Assembly: GCA_039933955.1 (NCBI GenBank)
Contig: JBDTNB010000005.1
Location: forward strand, 1 to 64,000
Reading direction: 5' to 3'
From: CFX2 sp039933955
GTDB lineage: Bacteria > Chloroflexota > Anaerolineae > Aggregatilineales > Phototrophicaceae
DNA length: 64,000 nt
In this document: in pieces, positions 1-7,798 of the stretch
How positions within the stretch are numbered: the first letter of the stretch is position 1
How the letters are laid out: each line of letters begins with the position of its first letter
Position numbers and translations under genes: made by a program
Notes under the pieces: generated by a model
Databases searched by the model: none
What the model saw: only the letters and a program-made list of their open reading frames with translations
What the model was told of the DNA's origin: nothing

Positions 1-137
1 CAGGTTTTGGTTTTGTCATCCCTTCTATTATACCCGTTATTCGGATAGGCTCTTAGTGGGCTTGTCCTTTCGGTAGCCGGGTTGGCTTTAGCCCCCGGCG
101 GCGTACAGGCGACAATTTGGGATTACAAATAGGCATT

Positions 138-434
138 TTAAACTAATTCAGCTTCGATTTTTACCTTCAACCGCTCGATTGCCTTCTCCATCCACTCCCC
201 TTGACGATTCGCACTGACCTTGAACCAGAGTCGCCGCTTGGATGCCCACAGCGTAATTTCCAGCGTCCCAGGTGCTTTGCCAAACTTGTAATGCCAGTGG
301 ATGCAGCCCGGATATTGTTTCAGCGTCCCTTTGAGCGTCAGCCGCAGTCCTTCTGCTGCACACGCCGCTTCGATAATCGCCTCTGCCTTATCCAGCTTTG
401 CATCCGGCGCAATGTTGACCTGAATCTCACGCAC
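138..434 (-). CDS. Small conserved-looking hypothetical protein (98 aa)
   Basis: I do not recognise the family. The frame looks real: the protein has mixed charged and hydrophobic residues, an alternating alpha/beta pattern, and a Trp/Tyr-rich middle (YPGCIHWHYKFGK at about residues 41-53) followed by strands like LEITLWASKRRLWFKV. The C-terminus is a charged helix. The start is GTG (MREIQV) without a strong ribosome binding site. No signal peptide or membrane segment is visible, so it is probably cytoplasmic. It is the last minus-strand gene before the window edge, downstream of the deformylase but 441 bases away, so co-transcription is doubtful. Confidence 0.6.
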   Translation of the reverse strand: MREIQVNIAPDAKLDKAEAIIEAACAAEGLRLTLKGTLKQYPGCIHWHYKFGKAPGTLEITLWASKRRLWFKVSANRQGEWMEKAIERLKVKIEAELV

Positions 435-875
435 AACAACCCAACTTCAAACCATATTCTAATTGACACATAAGAACATTTATTCTATACTGAGTATCCT
501 GCCTGCCATCTATCAGGATTCATCATGCTTGTTTTGCTGCCTTTTGTTTTTACTTGGAACTCGGAATTATTTTATGGCGAGTATGGCGGCAGCAGAGGCT
601 TGTATCAAGTCGGCGGTACTTTCCCGTCTATCCGCCGTTGGCAGTAGCGAAAGTGAAGTCTCGCCGCAGCGGCAGATCACTCCCGTATTCCCGCCGCGTT
701 TGTGCCAACTCGGTGGCGCTCCTCGGCCTTCCCGCCGATTTTCCGCCTACAAAATTCGCCACTCGGCGGCGCTTCTCGTGCTTCCCGCCCTCGATGACGG
801 CGACAATTTTCGTCCTTCTGCCTTTTAACTTTCAACTTTTAACTAATCTCTTTTACTCGTTACTTTTTTCCTGCA
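435..875. other. Intergenic stretch without a convincing gene
   Basis: Two overlapping plus-strand frames exist here, but their translations are runs of Ser/Arg/Pro/Leu with no domain and lie in overlapping registers, so I take neither as a gene. The middle (about 590-800) is rich in CGGCGG and CCCGCC words, and the right end holds a simple TTTTAACTTTCAACTTTTAAC repeat-like string. It may be decayed sequence; no function can be assigned. Confidence 0.5.
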
Positions 876-1421
876 CTATGGACTTGGTGTCTTATTAATC
901 TGTACCAGCTTATCCTCGCCGTTTTCATCTTTGGTGGAAAGGAACAGTTTCGCCCCCGGACGCAGTAAATCCAGGAACAATTTGCCGTCCAGATGATCGA
1001 CTTCATGGTCAATCAAACGCGCGTCAATGCCTTCAACCTTGAACTTCACCGTGCGCCAATTTTCGTCCCGCGCTGTGAACGCAATCCAGGCCGGACGCAG
1101 CGTATCCCAGGTGCAGACATTCGGCAGGCTCAGGCAGCCGTCGAAGCCCTTCACCAACGGCCCGCGCTTGATGATCTGCGGATTGAGGAACACCTCCGGT
1201 GCTTCCATCTCGCCCCCATCCTGCCCGAAGCGCACCGCCGCCGCCCGTAGAAAGACGCCAATCTGCGGCGCGCTCAAGCCCGCGCCCGGATTTGCCAGCA
1301 ACGTGTCTTTTAGGTCAGTGATCAAGGCTTTGACTTCTAAGTCCAGCCGTTTGATCGGCACGGAAACTTTGCGCAGGTTCGGCTCTTCGCCGGGGTAAAT
1401 CAAAATGTTGCGGATTGCCAT
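876..1421 (-). CDS. def: Peptide deformylase
   Basis: It removes the formyl group from the N-terminal methionine of nascent proteins, a cytosolic metal-dependent reaction. All three family motifs are visible in the 181-aa product: GAGLSAPQIG (residues 46-55), DGCLSLP (94-100) and HEVDHLDG (139-146). Expected metal ligands are Cys96, His139 and His143, with Glu140 as catalytic base. Motif 2 normally reads EGCLS; here Asp94 replaces Glu, a conservative change. Length is normal for a bacterial deformylase with a short C-terminal tail. Its place beside ribosomal protein genes fits its co-translational role. No fmt gene is next to it in this window. Confidence 0.93.
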   Translation of the reverse strand: MAIRNILIYPGEEPNLRKVSVPIKRLDLEVKALITDLKDTLLANPGAGLSAPQIGVFLRAAAVRFGQDGGEMEAPEVFLNPQIIKRGPLVKGFDGCLSLPNVCTWDTLRPAWIAFTARDENWRTVKFKVEGIDARLIDHEVDHLDGKLFLDLLRPGAKLFLSTKDENGEDKLVQINKTPSP

Positions 1422-1533
1422 CAGTAGATTCTCTGTTGTAGATTACGAACGATGAGAAGGCTGCATATGAATTTTTCGTACTGTCCCACTTGTGCGGGTT
1501 CGAATGCAAAAGGCCAGCTTGCTTCTCTTGATT

Positions 1534-1573
1534 CCCCCTCTCTGCGAAGCGGGGAGGGGGCTAGGGGGTGGGG
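1534..1573 (+). repeat. G-rich dispersed repeat, copy 1
   Basis: CCCCCTCTC half-arm followed by GGGGAGGGGG, a short spacer, GGGGG and GGGG. It lies between the deformylase and macro-protein genes. It belongs to the ten-copy family described in the findings and can fold as a hairpin or, on the plus strand, a G-quadruplex. Confidence 0.85.
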
Positions 1574-1621
1574 ATAGCAGTGATGCGTCAAAGCTATCAG
1601 CTAATTGCTAACCGCTAAAAG

Positions 1622-2077
1622 CTACTCCGCCGCCACACCCGGCAAATATTCTTCATAGATCACCACCGGCAGCGGAGACGCCCGTAGCCAGTAATCGACC
1701 ACTGGCTTGAGCGACTTCCATTCCAGCTTATTGGTAAGCGGCGCAATCGCCACACTTGCCAGATTATACAGGCGATAATCGCGCGCCAACGTCATCAGCG
1801 CCGATTCGACGAAGCGCACACGGGTCGCCCCAACCGACGTTTCGCGGATCACCAGGAACATTAAAGACGGCTGCGATTCGCGCCATGTCCAGAATGTACC
1901 GGGTTTAACGCGCCCGGAGCGGCAGTTTTTTCCGTAGGTGGCGAAGGCAGCAGGGTATCGGTTGAGTAGGACAGTTTCCAGCGTGCCAAGTTCGCTGCGG
2001 CCTTTGGCATTGTGGCCGAAAGCCAGCATTTGGCTGCGTGTGAGCAACGGATCGCCGGAAACATAGGTGATAGGCAT
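1622..2077 (-). CDS. Macro-domain-like protein
   Basis: The 151-aa product (from MPITYVSGD) resembles macro-type ADP-ribose-binding proteins. It has an opening strand with Gly-Asp (VSGDPLL), then FGHNAKGRSELG where macro proteins carry the ligand-loop Asn and Gly, then a conserved-looking C-terminal half (ATRVRFVESALMTLARDY, IAPL). This suggests ADP-ribose or related nucleotide binding; catalysis is not established. The frame opens earlier, at 2146, but that ATG lies inside a dispersed G-rich repeat and the extra 23 residues look foreign. I therefore place the start at the internal ATG, which has only a weak GGCGGA upstream. It sits 111 bases downstream of rplA, where rplJ-rplL are found in many bacteria. 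Confidence 0.7.
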   Translation of the reverse strand: MPITYVSGDPLLTRSQMLAFGHNAKGRSELGTLETVLLNRYPAAFATYGKNCRSGRVKPGTFWTWRESQPSLMFLVIRETSVGATRVRFVESALMTLARDYRLYNLASVAIAPLTNKLEWKSLKPVVDYWLRASPLPVVIYEEYLPGVAAE

Positions 2078-2140
2078 CTGTCCGCCAGAAATACAGCGGG
2101 GCGTCCTAATGAACGCCCCATTTGCACATACCATCTTATT

Positions 2141-2180
2141 CCCCATCTCTACGAAGTGGGGAGGGGGCTAGGAGGTGGGG
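2141..2180 (+). repeat. G-rich dispersed repeat, copy 2
   Basis: Same layout as the other copies: a C-run, CTCTACGAAGTGGGGAGG, then further G-runs. It separates rplA from the macro-like gene and creates a spurious upstream ATG for that gene. Confidence 0.85.
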
Positions 2181-2188
2181 ATTTTAAA

Positions 2189-2893
2189 CTAGGCTGCTGT
2201 GCCGCCTGTGACTTCAATGTGGATACCAGGCCCCATCGTCGAGGTGATGGTCAGGCGTTTCACAAACGTGCCTTTCACTGACGACGGACGGTTGCGGTTC
2301 ACCGCGTCCACAATGGCCTGGGCATTTTCCAGCAGTTTTTGACCGTCGAAGCTGGCTTTGCCCACCGGGACATGCAGATTGCCGGTCTTGTCGTTACGGA
2401 ACTCGACACGACCTGCCTTGAGTTCGTTGATTGCGCGTCCGAGTTCGCCCGCCTGGACAACCGTACCGGCTTTCGGGTTTGGCATCAAACCGCGCGGGCC
2501 GAGGATACGAGCGACACGGCCAATACGCGCCATCATGGATGGCACAGCCAACACGGCGTCGAAATCCATCCAGTTTTCTTTCTGGATTTTTTCCAGTTCC
2601 GCGTCGCCACCAATGATGTCTGCTCCGGCGCTTTCGGCTGCGCGGGCATCTTCACCTTCAGCGAAGACCAACACGCGGACGGTCTTGCCCAGGCCGTTCG
2701 GCAGCAATACGGTATTACGGACTTGCTGGTCGCTGTGGCGTGGGTCGATGCCGAGGCGGAAATGCATTTCAACGGTTTCATCAAATTTGGCGGTTGCCAG
2801 TTTCTTGGTCAGCGCAACAGCTTCCGCGAGGGGGTAAAGCTTCTCGATGTCAACTTGCTTGAGCGCATCAGTATAACGTTTGCCTTGTGGCAT
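2189..2893 (-). CDS. rplA: 50S ribosomal protein L1
   Basis: L1 forms the mobile stalk near the ribosomal E site and in many bacteria represses its own operon. The 234-aa length is typical. Signature stretches are visible: the N-terminal helix MPQGKRYTDAL, FDETVEMHFRLGIDPRHSDQ, and the second-domain motif LGPRGLMPNPKAGTV around residues 130-145. The start has a strong AAGGAG binding site. It follows rplK by 86 bases in the same direction, so the two are probably co-transcribed. In the common bacterial order rplJ and rplL come next; they are not in this window. Confidence 0.98.
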   Translation of the reverse strand: MPQGKRYTDALKQVDIEKLYPLAEAVALTKKLATAKFDETVEMHFRLGIDPRHSDQQVRNTVLLPNGLGKTVRVLVFAEGEDARAAESAGADIIGGDAELEKIQKENWMDFDAVLAVPSMMARIGRVARILGPRGLMPNPKAGTVVQAGELGRAINELKAGRVEFRNDKTGNLHVPVGKASFDGQKLLENAQAIVDAVNRNRPSSVKGTFVKRLTITSTMGPGIHIEVTGGTAA

Positions 2894-2979
2894 GATTCAA
2901 AATCTCCTTGTGGTCCGAGTGGGCGTGTATTGCCCTCCCACGAATTTAAAGCACTTTGTGATTAGCTTTTAGCTAATCG

Positions 2980-3405
2980 CTACTCAACAACTTCTACGCC
3001 CATTTGGCGGGCAGTACCTTCGATTTGGCGCATGATCGCGTCTATATCTTTGGTGTTCATATCCGGGCGCTTGATCTCGGCGATTTCGCGCACCTGCTTG
3101 CGGTTCAACTTGCCGACGGTTTCAGTCAGCGCATTGGTCGCACCTTTTTCAATGCCGGCGGCCTTCTTGATGAGGAAGGAAGTCGGCGGGCTTTTCAGAA
3201 TAAACTTGAACGAACCGTCGGTGAAGACGGTGATTTCTGCCGGAATAATTTCGCCCATGCGGTTGCTGGTACGAGCATTATATTCCTTGCAGAAGGCCAT
3301 CAGGTTGATGCCGTGCTGTGCCAGCGCGGGGCCAATCGGGGGAGCCGGGTTGGCTTTGCCCGCATTGATCGCCAGCGTGACAATTGCTTTGATTTTCTTT
3401 GCCAT
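2980..3405 (-). CDS. rplK: 50S ribosomal protein L11
   Basis: L11 is part of the GTPase-associated centre, where it binds 23S rRNA and contacts elongation factors. The 141-aa product has normal length. Its N-terminus (AINAGKANPAPPIGPALAQHGIN) carries the proline-rich linker of the family, and the C-terminal RNA-binding domain ends with the usual IEGTARQMGVEV. A GAGGAC ribosome binding site precedes the ATG. The order nusG-rplK-rplA is the standard one. Confidence 0.98.
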   Translation of the reverse strand: MAKKIKAIVTLAINAGKANPAPPIGPALAQHGINLMAFCKEYNARTSNRMGEIIPAEITVFTDGSFKFILKSPPTSFLIKKAAGIEKGATNALTETVGKLNRKQVREIAEIKRPDMNTKDIDAIMRQIEGTARQMGVEVVE

Positions 3406-3508
3406 TTTGAGTCCTCAGTCTTCTAGTCTCTAGTCGTTTGTCTTTAGTCGTTAGTCAAATAAATCCAGTCTTTTATCGGGTGACTGGCAACTCGTAACTA
3501 GCGACTAA

Positions 3509-4192
3509 CTATACTTTTTCCACTTCCAAAAAGTCCAACTCAACCGGGGTATCACGCCCGAAGAAGTTGACCATCACGCGCACTTTGGATTTGTCCGTGT
3601 CGATGGCCGCTACCGTGCCGATAAAGTCATTGAAGGGGCCTTCGATGATACGGACTTTCTGTCCCACTTTGTATTGCACACGGAATTGGGGTGTCTCAGC
3701 CGACATCCGGTCAATGATCGCCTTAACTTCTTCCTGGCGCAGCGGTGTCGGGTCATTGCCCATGCCCACGAAGCCGGTCACACCGGGCGTGTTACGCACC
3801 ACGTACCATGAGTCTTCATCCATTTTCATTTCGACCAGGATGTAACCAGGGAATACACGGCGCTCAATGTTCTTGCGCTTGCCATCCTTGACTTCAACTT
3901 CTTCCTGGGTGGGGACAATCACATCGAAGATTTTATCGCGCATCCCCATTGTTTCAATTCTTTGGAGGATGGCGTGCATCACCTTGTTTTCGTAGCCGGA
4001 ATAGCAGTGAACGACGTACCAGTGGCGTCCGTTGTCTGGCTTGCCATCACCCAAATCCAGGAGTGACGGTAAATCTTCCTCAACGGCCTCTTCCACCGGC
4101 GTTTTCATCTGGAATTTTTCATCCAGATAAACTGGTTCAGGGTCATATTCTTCCTGATCGTCTTGTTCGCGCAGGTCTTCGTCATCATACAT
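3509..4192 (-). CDS. nusG: Transcription termination/antitermination factor NusG
   Basis: NusG binds RNA polymerase, suppresses pausing and links transcription to translation or Rho. The 227-aa protein has an N-terminal acidic extension of about 55 residues (MYDDEDLREQDDQEEYDPE), then the NGN domain starting at RHWYVVHCYSGYENKV, and a C-terminal KOW domain with KVGQKVRIIEGPFNDFIG. The extension makes it longer than the roughly 180-aa E. coli protein. An AGAGG site lies upstream of the ATG. The gene follows secE by 31 bases, as expected for a secE-nusG operon. Confidence 0.97.
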   Translation of the reverse strand: MYDDEDLREQDDQEEYDPEPVYLDEKFQMKTPVEEAVEEDLPSLLDLGDGKPDNGRHWYVVHCYSGYENKVMHAILQRIETMGMRDKIFDVIVPTQEEVEVKDGKRKNIERRVFPGYILVEMKMDEDSWYVVRNTPGVTGFVGMGNDPTPLRQEEVKAIIDRMSAETPQFRVQYKVGQKVRIIEGPFNDFIGTVAAIDTDKSKVRVMVNFFGRDTPVELDFLEVEKV

Positions 4193-4223
4193 GATAACGA
4201 CCTCTTTCTCTCTCCACTTATTT

Positions 4224-4724
4224 TTAGTAGCTGCTGCCGCGCTTATTGCTCAAGCGCAGGTAATAGAGGAAGACGCCCAGCGCAACGACGAATATGACTG
4301 CAAAAATGAACGGGGTTTTGAGACCGAGCACGAATACTTCGTTAAACACGAAACTCACCGCTCCCAGAACCAGTGCCGAAATGATGGTCACGCTCAATAC
4401 AATGGTCGTTAAACGGCGGGTTTCTTCGCGTGTCGGCCAGATGACCTTCTGCATTTCAGCGCGTACACCCTCGATATACTCACCGATCCCACGTATCGGG
4501 CGTGTGATGAAATTGCCGTCGGTCTCGGTGACTTCGACTTCCTGTGTACGGCGTCCGCGGGTTGCACGGCCCTTCTTTTCAGTCAGACCTCGCCCGGAGG
4601 ATTCATCATCCTCGTCGTATTCTTCCATTTCGTCATCGACTTCATCCACTGGCTCGGCTTCAGCCTGCCGCCGAAGCCCACGACGGCGTCTTGATTTTTC
4701 ATTCAGGGTGTCTTCGGCAGACAT
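4224..4724 (-). CDS. secE: Preprotein translocase subunit SecE, long N-terminal extension
   Basis: SecE clamps SecY in the protein-conducting membrane channel. The conserved part is at the C-terminal end of 166 aa: the amphipathic helix YIEGVRAEMQKVIWPTREE, about residues 82-100, followed by one strong membrane segment near residues 108-128 and a second hydrophobic stretch near 136-156. The first 80 residues are highly charged (EPVDEVDDEMEEYDEDDESS) and probably disordered. Single-helix SecE proteins are usually about 60-70 aa, so this is a long form. The gene lies between tRNA-Trp and nusG. Confidence 0.95.
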   Translation of the reverse strand: MSAEDTLNEKSRRRRGLRRQAEAEPVDEVDDEMEEYDEDDESSGRGLTEKKGRATRGRRTQEVEVTETDGNFITRPIRGIGEYIEGVRAEMQKVIWPTREETRRLTTIVLSVTIISALVLGAVSFVFNEVFVLGLKTPFIFAVIFVVALGVFLYYLRLSNKRGSSY

Positions 4725-4818
4725 GGGTATCCCTACTTTCTACATTTAACGCTAACTTTTAACACTATCCTAATATGCAAGACACCGCCATAAAGGGACG
4801 GTGTCTGGTGTGAATGAG

Positions 4819-4891
4819 CAGGGGAGCAAGGAATCGAACCCTGAACCTACGGATTTGGAGGCCGTTGCTCTGCCAATTGAGCTACTCCCCT
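4819..4891 (-). tRNA. tRNA-Trp (CCA)
   Basis: The reverse complement folds as a cloverleaf with acceptor arms AGGGGAG and CTCCCCT, a D arm GCTC/GAGC, an anticodon loop CTCCAAA giving anticodon CCA, and a T arm with GGTTCGA-type loop. The 3' CCA is not encoded. tRNA-Trp next to secE is a common bacterial arrangement. Confidence 0.97.
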
Positions 4892-4930
4892 ATAACAGGC
4901 TGTTATTGTACCAGCCTAAACTGCAATCGG

Positions 4931-4958
4931 GTAGGGGCGAACCGTAAATTTCGCACCC
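4931..4958. repeat. Palindromic TAGGGGC repeat
   Basis: GTAGGGGCGAA is followed by a short loop and an imperfect inverted copy TTTCGCACCC. It belongs to the family of TGTAGGG-like palindromes scattered through this window and lies between rpmG and tRNA-Trp. Confidence 0.6.
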
Positions 4959-4971
4959 ACCGAGGCCGATT

Positions 4972-5133
4972 TTACTTAGCCTCGCGGTAGATCACATGGT
5001 GGCGCACCAGCGGATCATACTTCTTGAGTTCCAACCGGCCTGTATCGTTACGGCGGTTTTTCTCGGTGTAGTACATATGACCGCTTTCAGTGCTGCGCAT
5101 CTTCACCAGCGTGCGGTTGCCTTTTTTTGCCAT
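4972..5133 (-). CDS. rpmG: 50S ribosomal protein L33
   Basis: This 53-aa protein reads MAKKGNRTLVKMRSTESGH, then MYYTEKNRRNDTGRLELKKY and ends HVIYREAK. These are the standard L33 features, including YYTEKNRRN and the LELKKYDP segment. It is the cysteine-free form: the CxxC pairs that bind zinc in other L33 proteins are absent. L33 sits near the ribosomal E site. The gene lies between tRNA-Thr and tRNA-Trp, the usual rpmG-trnW-secE order. It was found by reading the sequence directly because it is short. Confidence 0.96.
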   Translation of the reverse strand: MAKKGNRTLVKMRSTESGHMYYTEKNRRNDTGRLELKKYDPLVRHHVIYREAK

Positions 5134-5166
5134 CGTTTATCCCTCAAATCTAATAGAGAATTATAA

Positions 5167-5239
5167 AGCCTTCGATGGGATTCGAACCCATGACCTCACC
5201 CTTACCAAGGGTGTGCTCTACCAACTGAGCTACGAAGGC
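5167..5239 (-). tRNA. tRNA-Thr (GGT)
   Basis: A complete cloverleaf: acceptor GCCTTCG with CGAAGGC, D arm GCTC/GAGC, anticodon stem CACCC/GGGTG enclosing TTGGTAA (anticodon GGT), and a T arm with GGTTCGAATCC. The discriminator base is U and CCA is not encoded. It is part of a Thr-Tyr-Thr cluster. Confidence 0.97.
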
Positions 5240-5277
5240 ATTCACGAACTTCAAGTCACCTGGTTTGGACTTGATTG

Positions 5278-5360
5278 TGGGCCGGGCAGGACTCGAACCT
5301 GCGAAGGCTACCGCCAGGAAATTTACAGTCTCCCCCCTTTGCCGCTCGGGACACCGACCC
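5278..5360 (-). tRNA. tRNA-Tyr (GTA)
   Basis: A class II tRNA of about 83 nt with a long variable arm. Acceptor arms are GGGTCGG and CCGGCCC with one G-U pair; the anticodon loop contains CTGTAAA, giving anticodon GTA. The T arm carries GGTTCGAGTCC. The discriminator is A. Confidence 0.96.
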
Positions 5361-5395
5361 ATTTTAAGTTGTTAACCATCCTATTACGGATGTAG

Positions 5396-5467
5396 AGCCG
5401 CAGAGGGGACTTGAACCCTTAACCTATTCTTTACAAGAGAATTGCTCTGCCATTGAGCTACTGCGGC
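5396..5467 (-). tRNA. tRNA-Thr (TGT)
   Basis: Acceptor GCCGCAG pairs with CTGCGGC. The anticodon stem ATTCT/AGAAT encloses CTTGTAA, giving anticodon TGT. The T loop is GGTTCAAGTCC. It is the second threonine isoacceptor in the cluster and is followed directly by the decayed HNH gene. Confidence 0.96.
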
Positions 5468-5492
5468 ATGAATTACACTACTATCAAATCAC

Positions 5493-6095
5493 TTAATAAG
5501 TCTGCCCATTTGCATATCTTCGTCTTCGCATTTGTTGCCGAGAACTATTTTTTCCAGCGTTAGCTCCCTTATACGTTTCGGTCTGGGCATGGCGGTTTGG
5601 GCAAATCAGTCTCAAGTTGCCTTCTATGTTATTATCAGCATCACCATCGATGTGGTCAAGTTCAATTGGAATAGGATTTCCATTCCATTCAGCAAACCCG
5701 CAAACTTCACATAGATGTCCACGTTGTTCAAGAAGAATTCTTTTCCGAATTCTATCATGTTTTGCCTGCTGTAAACTTGTCACTTTGGATTAAACATAGT
5801 TTTCAGCACATTCAGCGCAATACTTATTGGTAACTTTCTTAGGATTTCCACAACTGCACACCTTTGTACCTTTGATGTGCCATATCACCCCGCGATTGTT
5901 AAACTTTGCGCTGCAAGAGTGATTACAAAACTTACCTACACGCTTCTCGTAGGGGATTTTCTCCCCATAGAACAAACAATATTTCGGGTGATCCTCATAA
6001 TTCTCCCGCGTTTGACGACTTTTCTCGTCGCGCAACTTTTGGAGAATGTCTTTGGTTTTTTCGTACCCTTTATTGCCCGCTTCTGATCTGTTCAT
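5493..6095 (-). pseudogene. HNH endonuclease gene split by an in-frame TAA
   Basis: Two open stretches lie in one reading frame, separated only by a TAA codon (5790-5792) and two codons. The first part, 101 aa, is a zinc-ribbon-like region with KYCLFYGEKIPYEKR, then FCNHSCSAKFNNRG and CSCG/YCAEC pairs. The second, 96 aa from a GTG codon, is an HNH nuclease (LCEVCG, IELDHIDGDADNN, NLRLICPNRHAQT). Phage-type HNH proteins usually have both parts in one chain of about 200 aa. Two expected cysteines also appear lost: CLFYG where CLxCG is usual, and PNRH where PNCH is usual. Decay is the simplest reading. A separately translated HNH part or stop readthrough cannot be excluded. It sits beside tRNA-Thr. 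Confidence 0.8.
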
Positions 6096-6297
6096 GAAGG
6101 TATGTATGTGTTTTTTTAATTGTGGTGATTATACCACGCACAACAGACGTGCTTCAAGACGTTTTTAGGATCAGAAGACAGGACGGCATTTTAATAGACG
6201 GGTGAAGGCTTGTCAATACGCGGTTCGCTCGGCTACAATGCCCTTTAGTCGCTAGTGATTGGTCGCTAGCTCCTAGTCTGGAATTGAGGCGGCACGT

Positions 6298-7134
6298 TTG
6301 TCTTTGACTCAGCACCTAGCACTCAGCACTCGGAACTTCTTACTTTGTACGCTGTACTTTGTACTCTGTTCTGCTCTTCTTGTGGGATGTGATCGGGGGC
6401 AGGATAGCAATAATTTGCCGACGCAAGCATCGACGGATGGCATTGCGACAGCGCAGTATTTGACGCAAAATGCCCCTCCGCCGGATTTTCGGGGTGTGCT
6501 GTCATTCCCGGAAATAGACGCGGGTTTGGTTGATCTCGAAGGCTGGCGCTATCAGGTTCAACTCGAATTTGACGGTGTATTCGCCCGCACCCCGCGCGAA
6601 ACCAGCGCCAATGCGACTGCCGAAGTCTGGTTCAAGCAGTTGGGATCAGCGCGGCGGGTAGTCGTCAATACCTCTGGTGAACTCCTCGGCAAAGAAAATA
6701 ATGCTTTTGAGGCCGTTCGCCTGGGGCCAGACGCCTTCATGGTACGCGAGAACACCTGCAATAAAGGCGGCACAGATGCTGCGACTGGGGCTGATTTGCG
6801 CGCGGGGACGCTCGTCGGCGGGGTCACGCACGCGACTCCGACTGGCATCCATGCGACGGTGAACGGCGAAGATGTCTGGCAGTATATCTTCACCACCGCC
6901 GACCTGAATCTCCCGTCCATTCATCTGGCCGCCGATGGCGCAATCGAATCCACGGGCGGCGAATTATGGGTTTCGCCCAAGCACAACGCGGTCATTCGGT
7001 TTTATGTTAACTTGAACCTCACTAATGCCATCATTTTTGACCGCGAACTCCCGGTCAGCGGAACGGTGATTGTGCGCTATGATTTATATGACATCAATAT
7101 CCCGACGAATATCACCGTGCCGTTTGGGTGTTAA
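6298..7134 (+). CDS. Secreted lipoprotein of unknown function (278 aa)
   Basis: A hydrophobic N-terminus ends in the lipobox LLVGC (Cys31), so the protein should be lipid-anchored outside the cytoplasm. The mature part has a short Gln/Asn/Thr linker and then a beta-rich domain that I do not recognise (GWRYQVQLEFDGVF, AEVWFKQLGSARRVV, VRYDLYDINIPTNITVPFGC). Its shape suggests a LolA/LppX-like lipid carrier fold, but that is a guess. The start is TTG. The DNA for the signal peptide is made of repeat-like strings (AGCACTCAGCACTC, TACTTTGTAC), so the true start is uncertain. A second lipoprotein gene follows 34 bases later and may be co-transcribed. Confidence 0.75.
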   Translation: MSLTQHLALSTRNFLLCTLYFVLCSALLVGCDRGQDSNNLPTQASTDGIATAQYLTQNAPPPDFRGVLSFPEIDAGLVDLEGWRYQVQLEFDGVFARTPRETSANATAEVWFKQLGSARRVVVNTSGELLGKENNAFEAVRLGPDAFMVRENTCNKGGTDAATGADLRAGTLVGGVTHATPTGIHATVNGEDVWQYIFTTADLNLPSIHLAADGAIESTGGELWVSPKHNAVIRFYVNLNLTNAIIFDRELPVSGTVIVRYDLYDINIPTNITVPFGC

Positions 7135-7168
7135 AGATAGTTATGAGTGATGAGTAACGAGTAAAAAG

Positions 7169-7717
7169 ATGACCCTGCTGCCTACTCGATTTTTGACAGT
7201 CTGCATAATCGTCGCCGCTCTCCTCACGGCTTGTAATTTACAACAGCAGGGCGAGGCCACACCCACGCTGGACGCCAGCATTCAACCGCCGCAGACCACC
7301 ATAACACCCGCTCAAGTCTTGCCCACGTTGCGCCCAACGCCAACTTCATTCGCGCTCGCGACTGCTGTTCCTCCAAGCCCATTTCCCGGTCTCCCAACCG
7401 TGATTCCATTGGGCGGCGGCACACCCGGTTTACCGGGCAGCGGTACGGTGATCCCGACCTTGAATCCCACCGACGCTGACCAACGGTATGAAATCACGGT
7501 CAAAGATGGCAAAACCATCGGCGTGAATTATGTCGTGACCATCACCAGCGGGACGATCACCATGACCTTACAGGGGCCGGATGGTGTCGTTTGGCAGAAG
7601 ACCCTCACCGCCAGCGAAACCAGCCGCGCCGAAGTGCCCATTAAACTGGGCGGAACCTACGAAATCCTTGTTCAGATTGACCACTTTGACGGCAATTACA
7701 GTGTCAGTTGGGATTGA
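7169..7717 (+). CDS. Secreted lipoprotein with Pro/Thr-rich linker (182 aa)
   Basis: The signal peptide ends at lipobox LLTAC (Cys22). A linker rich in Pro and Thr runs to about residue 100, typical of cell-surface proteins that need a spacer. The C-terminal 80 residues form a beta-sandwich-like domain (YEITVKDGKTIGVNYVVTI, GTYEILVQIDHFDGNYSVSWD) that resembles small pre-peptidase-type or CBM-like domains; no catalytic motif is seen. It follows the preceding lipoprotein in the same direction. A palindrome that can act as a terminator lies just downstream. Confidence 0.75.
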   Translation: MTLLPTRFLTVCIIVAALLTACNLQQQGEATPTLDASIQPPQTTITPAQVLPTLRPTPTSFALATAVPPSPFPGLPTVIPLGGGTPGLPGSGTVIPTLNPTDADQRYEITVKDGKTIGVNYVVTITSGTITMTLQGPDGVVWQKTLTASETSRAEVPIKLGGTYEILVQIDHFDGNYSVSWD

Positions 7718-7768
7718 AAAGTGAATCTAGCGGAGTTGTCGCATGACAAGCTCCAAAAAATCTAGTAG

Positions 7769-7790
7769 GGGATGACCTATGTGTCATCCC
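7769..7790. terminator. Palindromic repeat, likely bidirectional terminator
   Basis: GGGATGAC and GTCATCCC form an 8-bp stem with loop CTATGT, preceded by TAG and followed by TTGTTGCTTT. It sits between convergent genes (lipoprotein on plus, MDR oxidoreductase on minus) and belongs to the TGTAGGG-like palindrome family. Confidence 0.6.
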
Positions 7791-7798
7791 TTGTTGCT

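Noticed and set aside
463..898. Two overlapping plus-strand frames after the first gene
   Set aside because: Their products are low-complexity Ser/Arg/Leu strings without family features, and they overlap in different registers.
1534..1573. G-rich repeats as ordinary intrinsic terminators
   Set aside because: They lack a T-run, occur inside a coding region and inside MITEs, and keep one orientation regardless of gene direction.
2078..2146. N-terminal extension of the macro-like protein to the first ATG
   Set aside because: The upstream ATG lies in a G-rich dispersed repeat and the added residues do not resemble the family.
5167..6095. Integrated phage remnant at the tRNA cluster
   Set aside because: Only an HNH gene is present; no integrase, attachment-site duplication of the tRNA ends or other phage gene was found.
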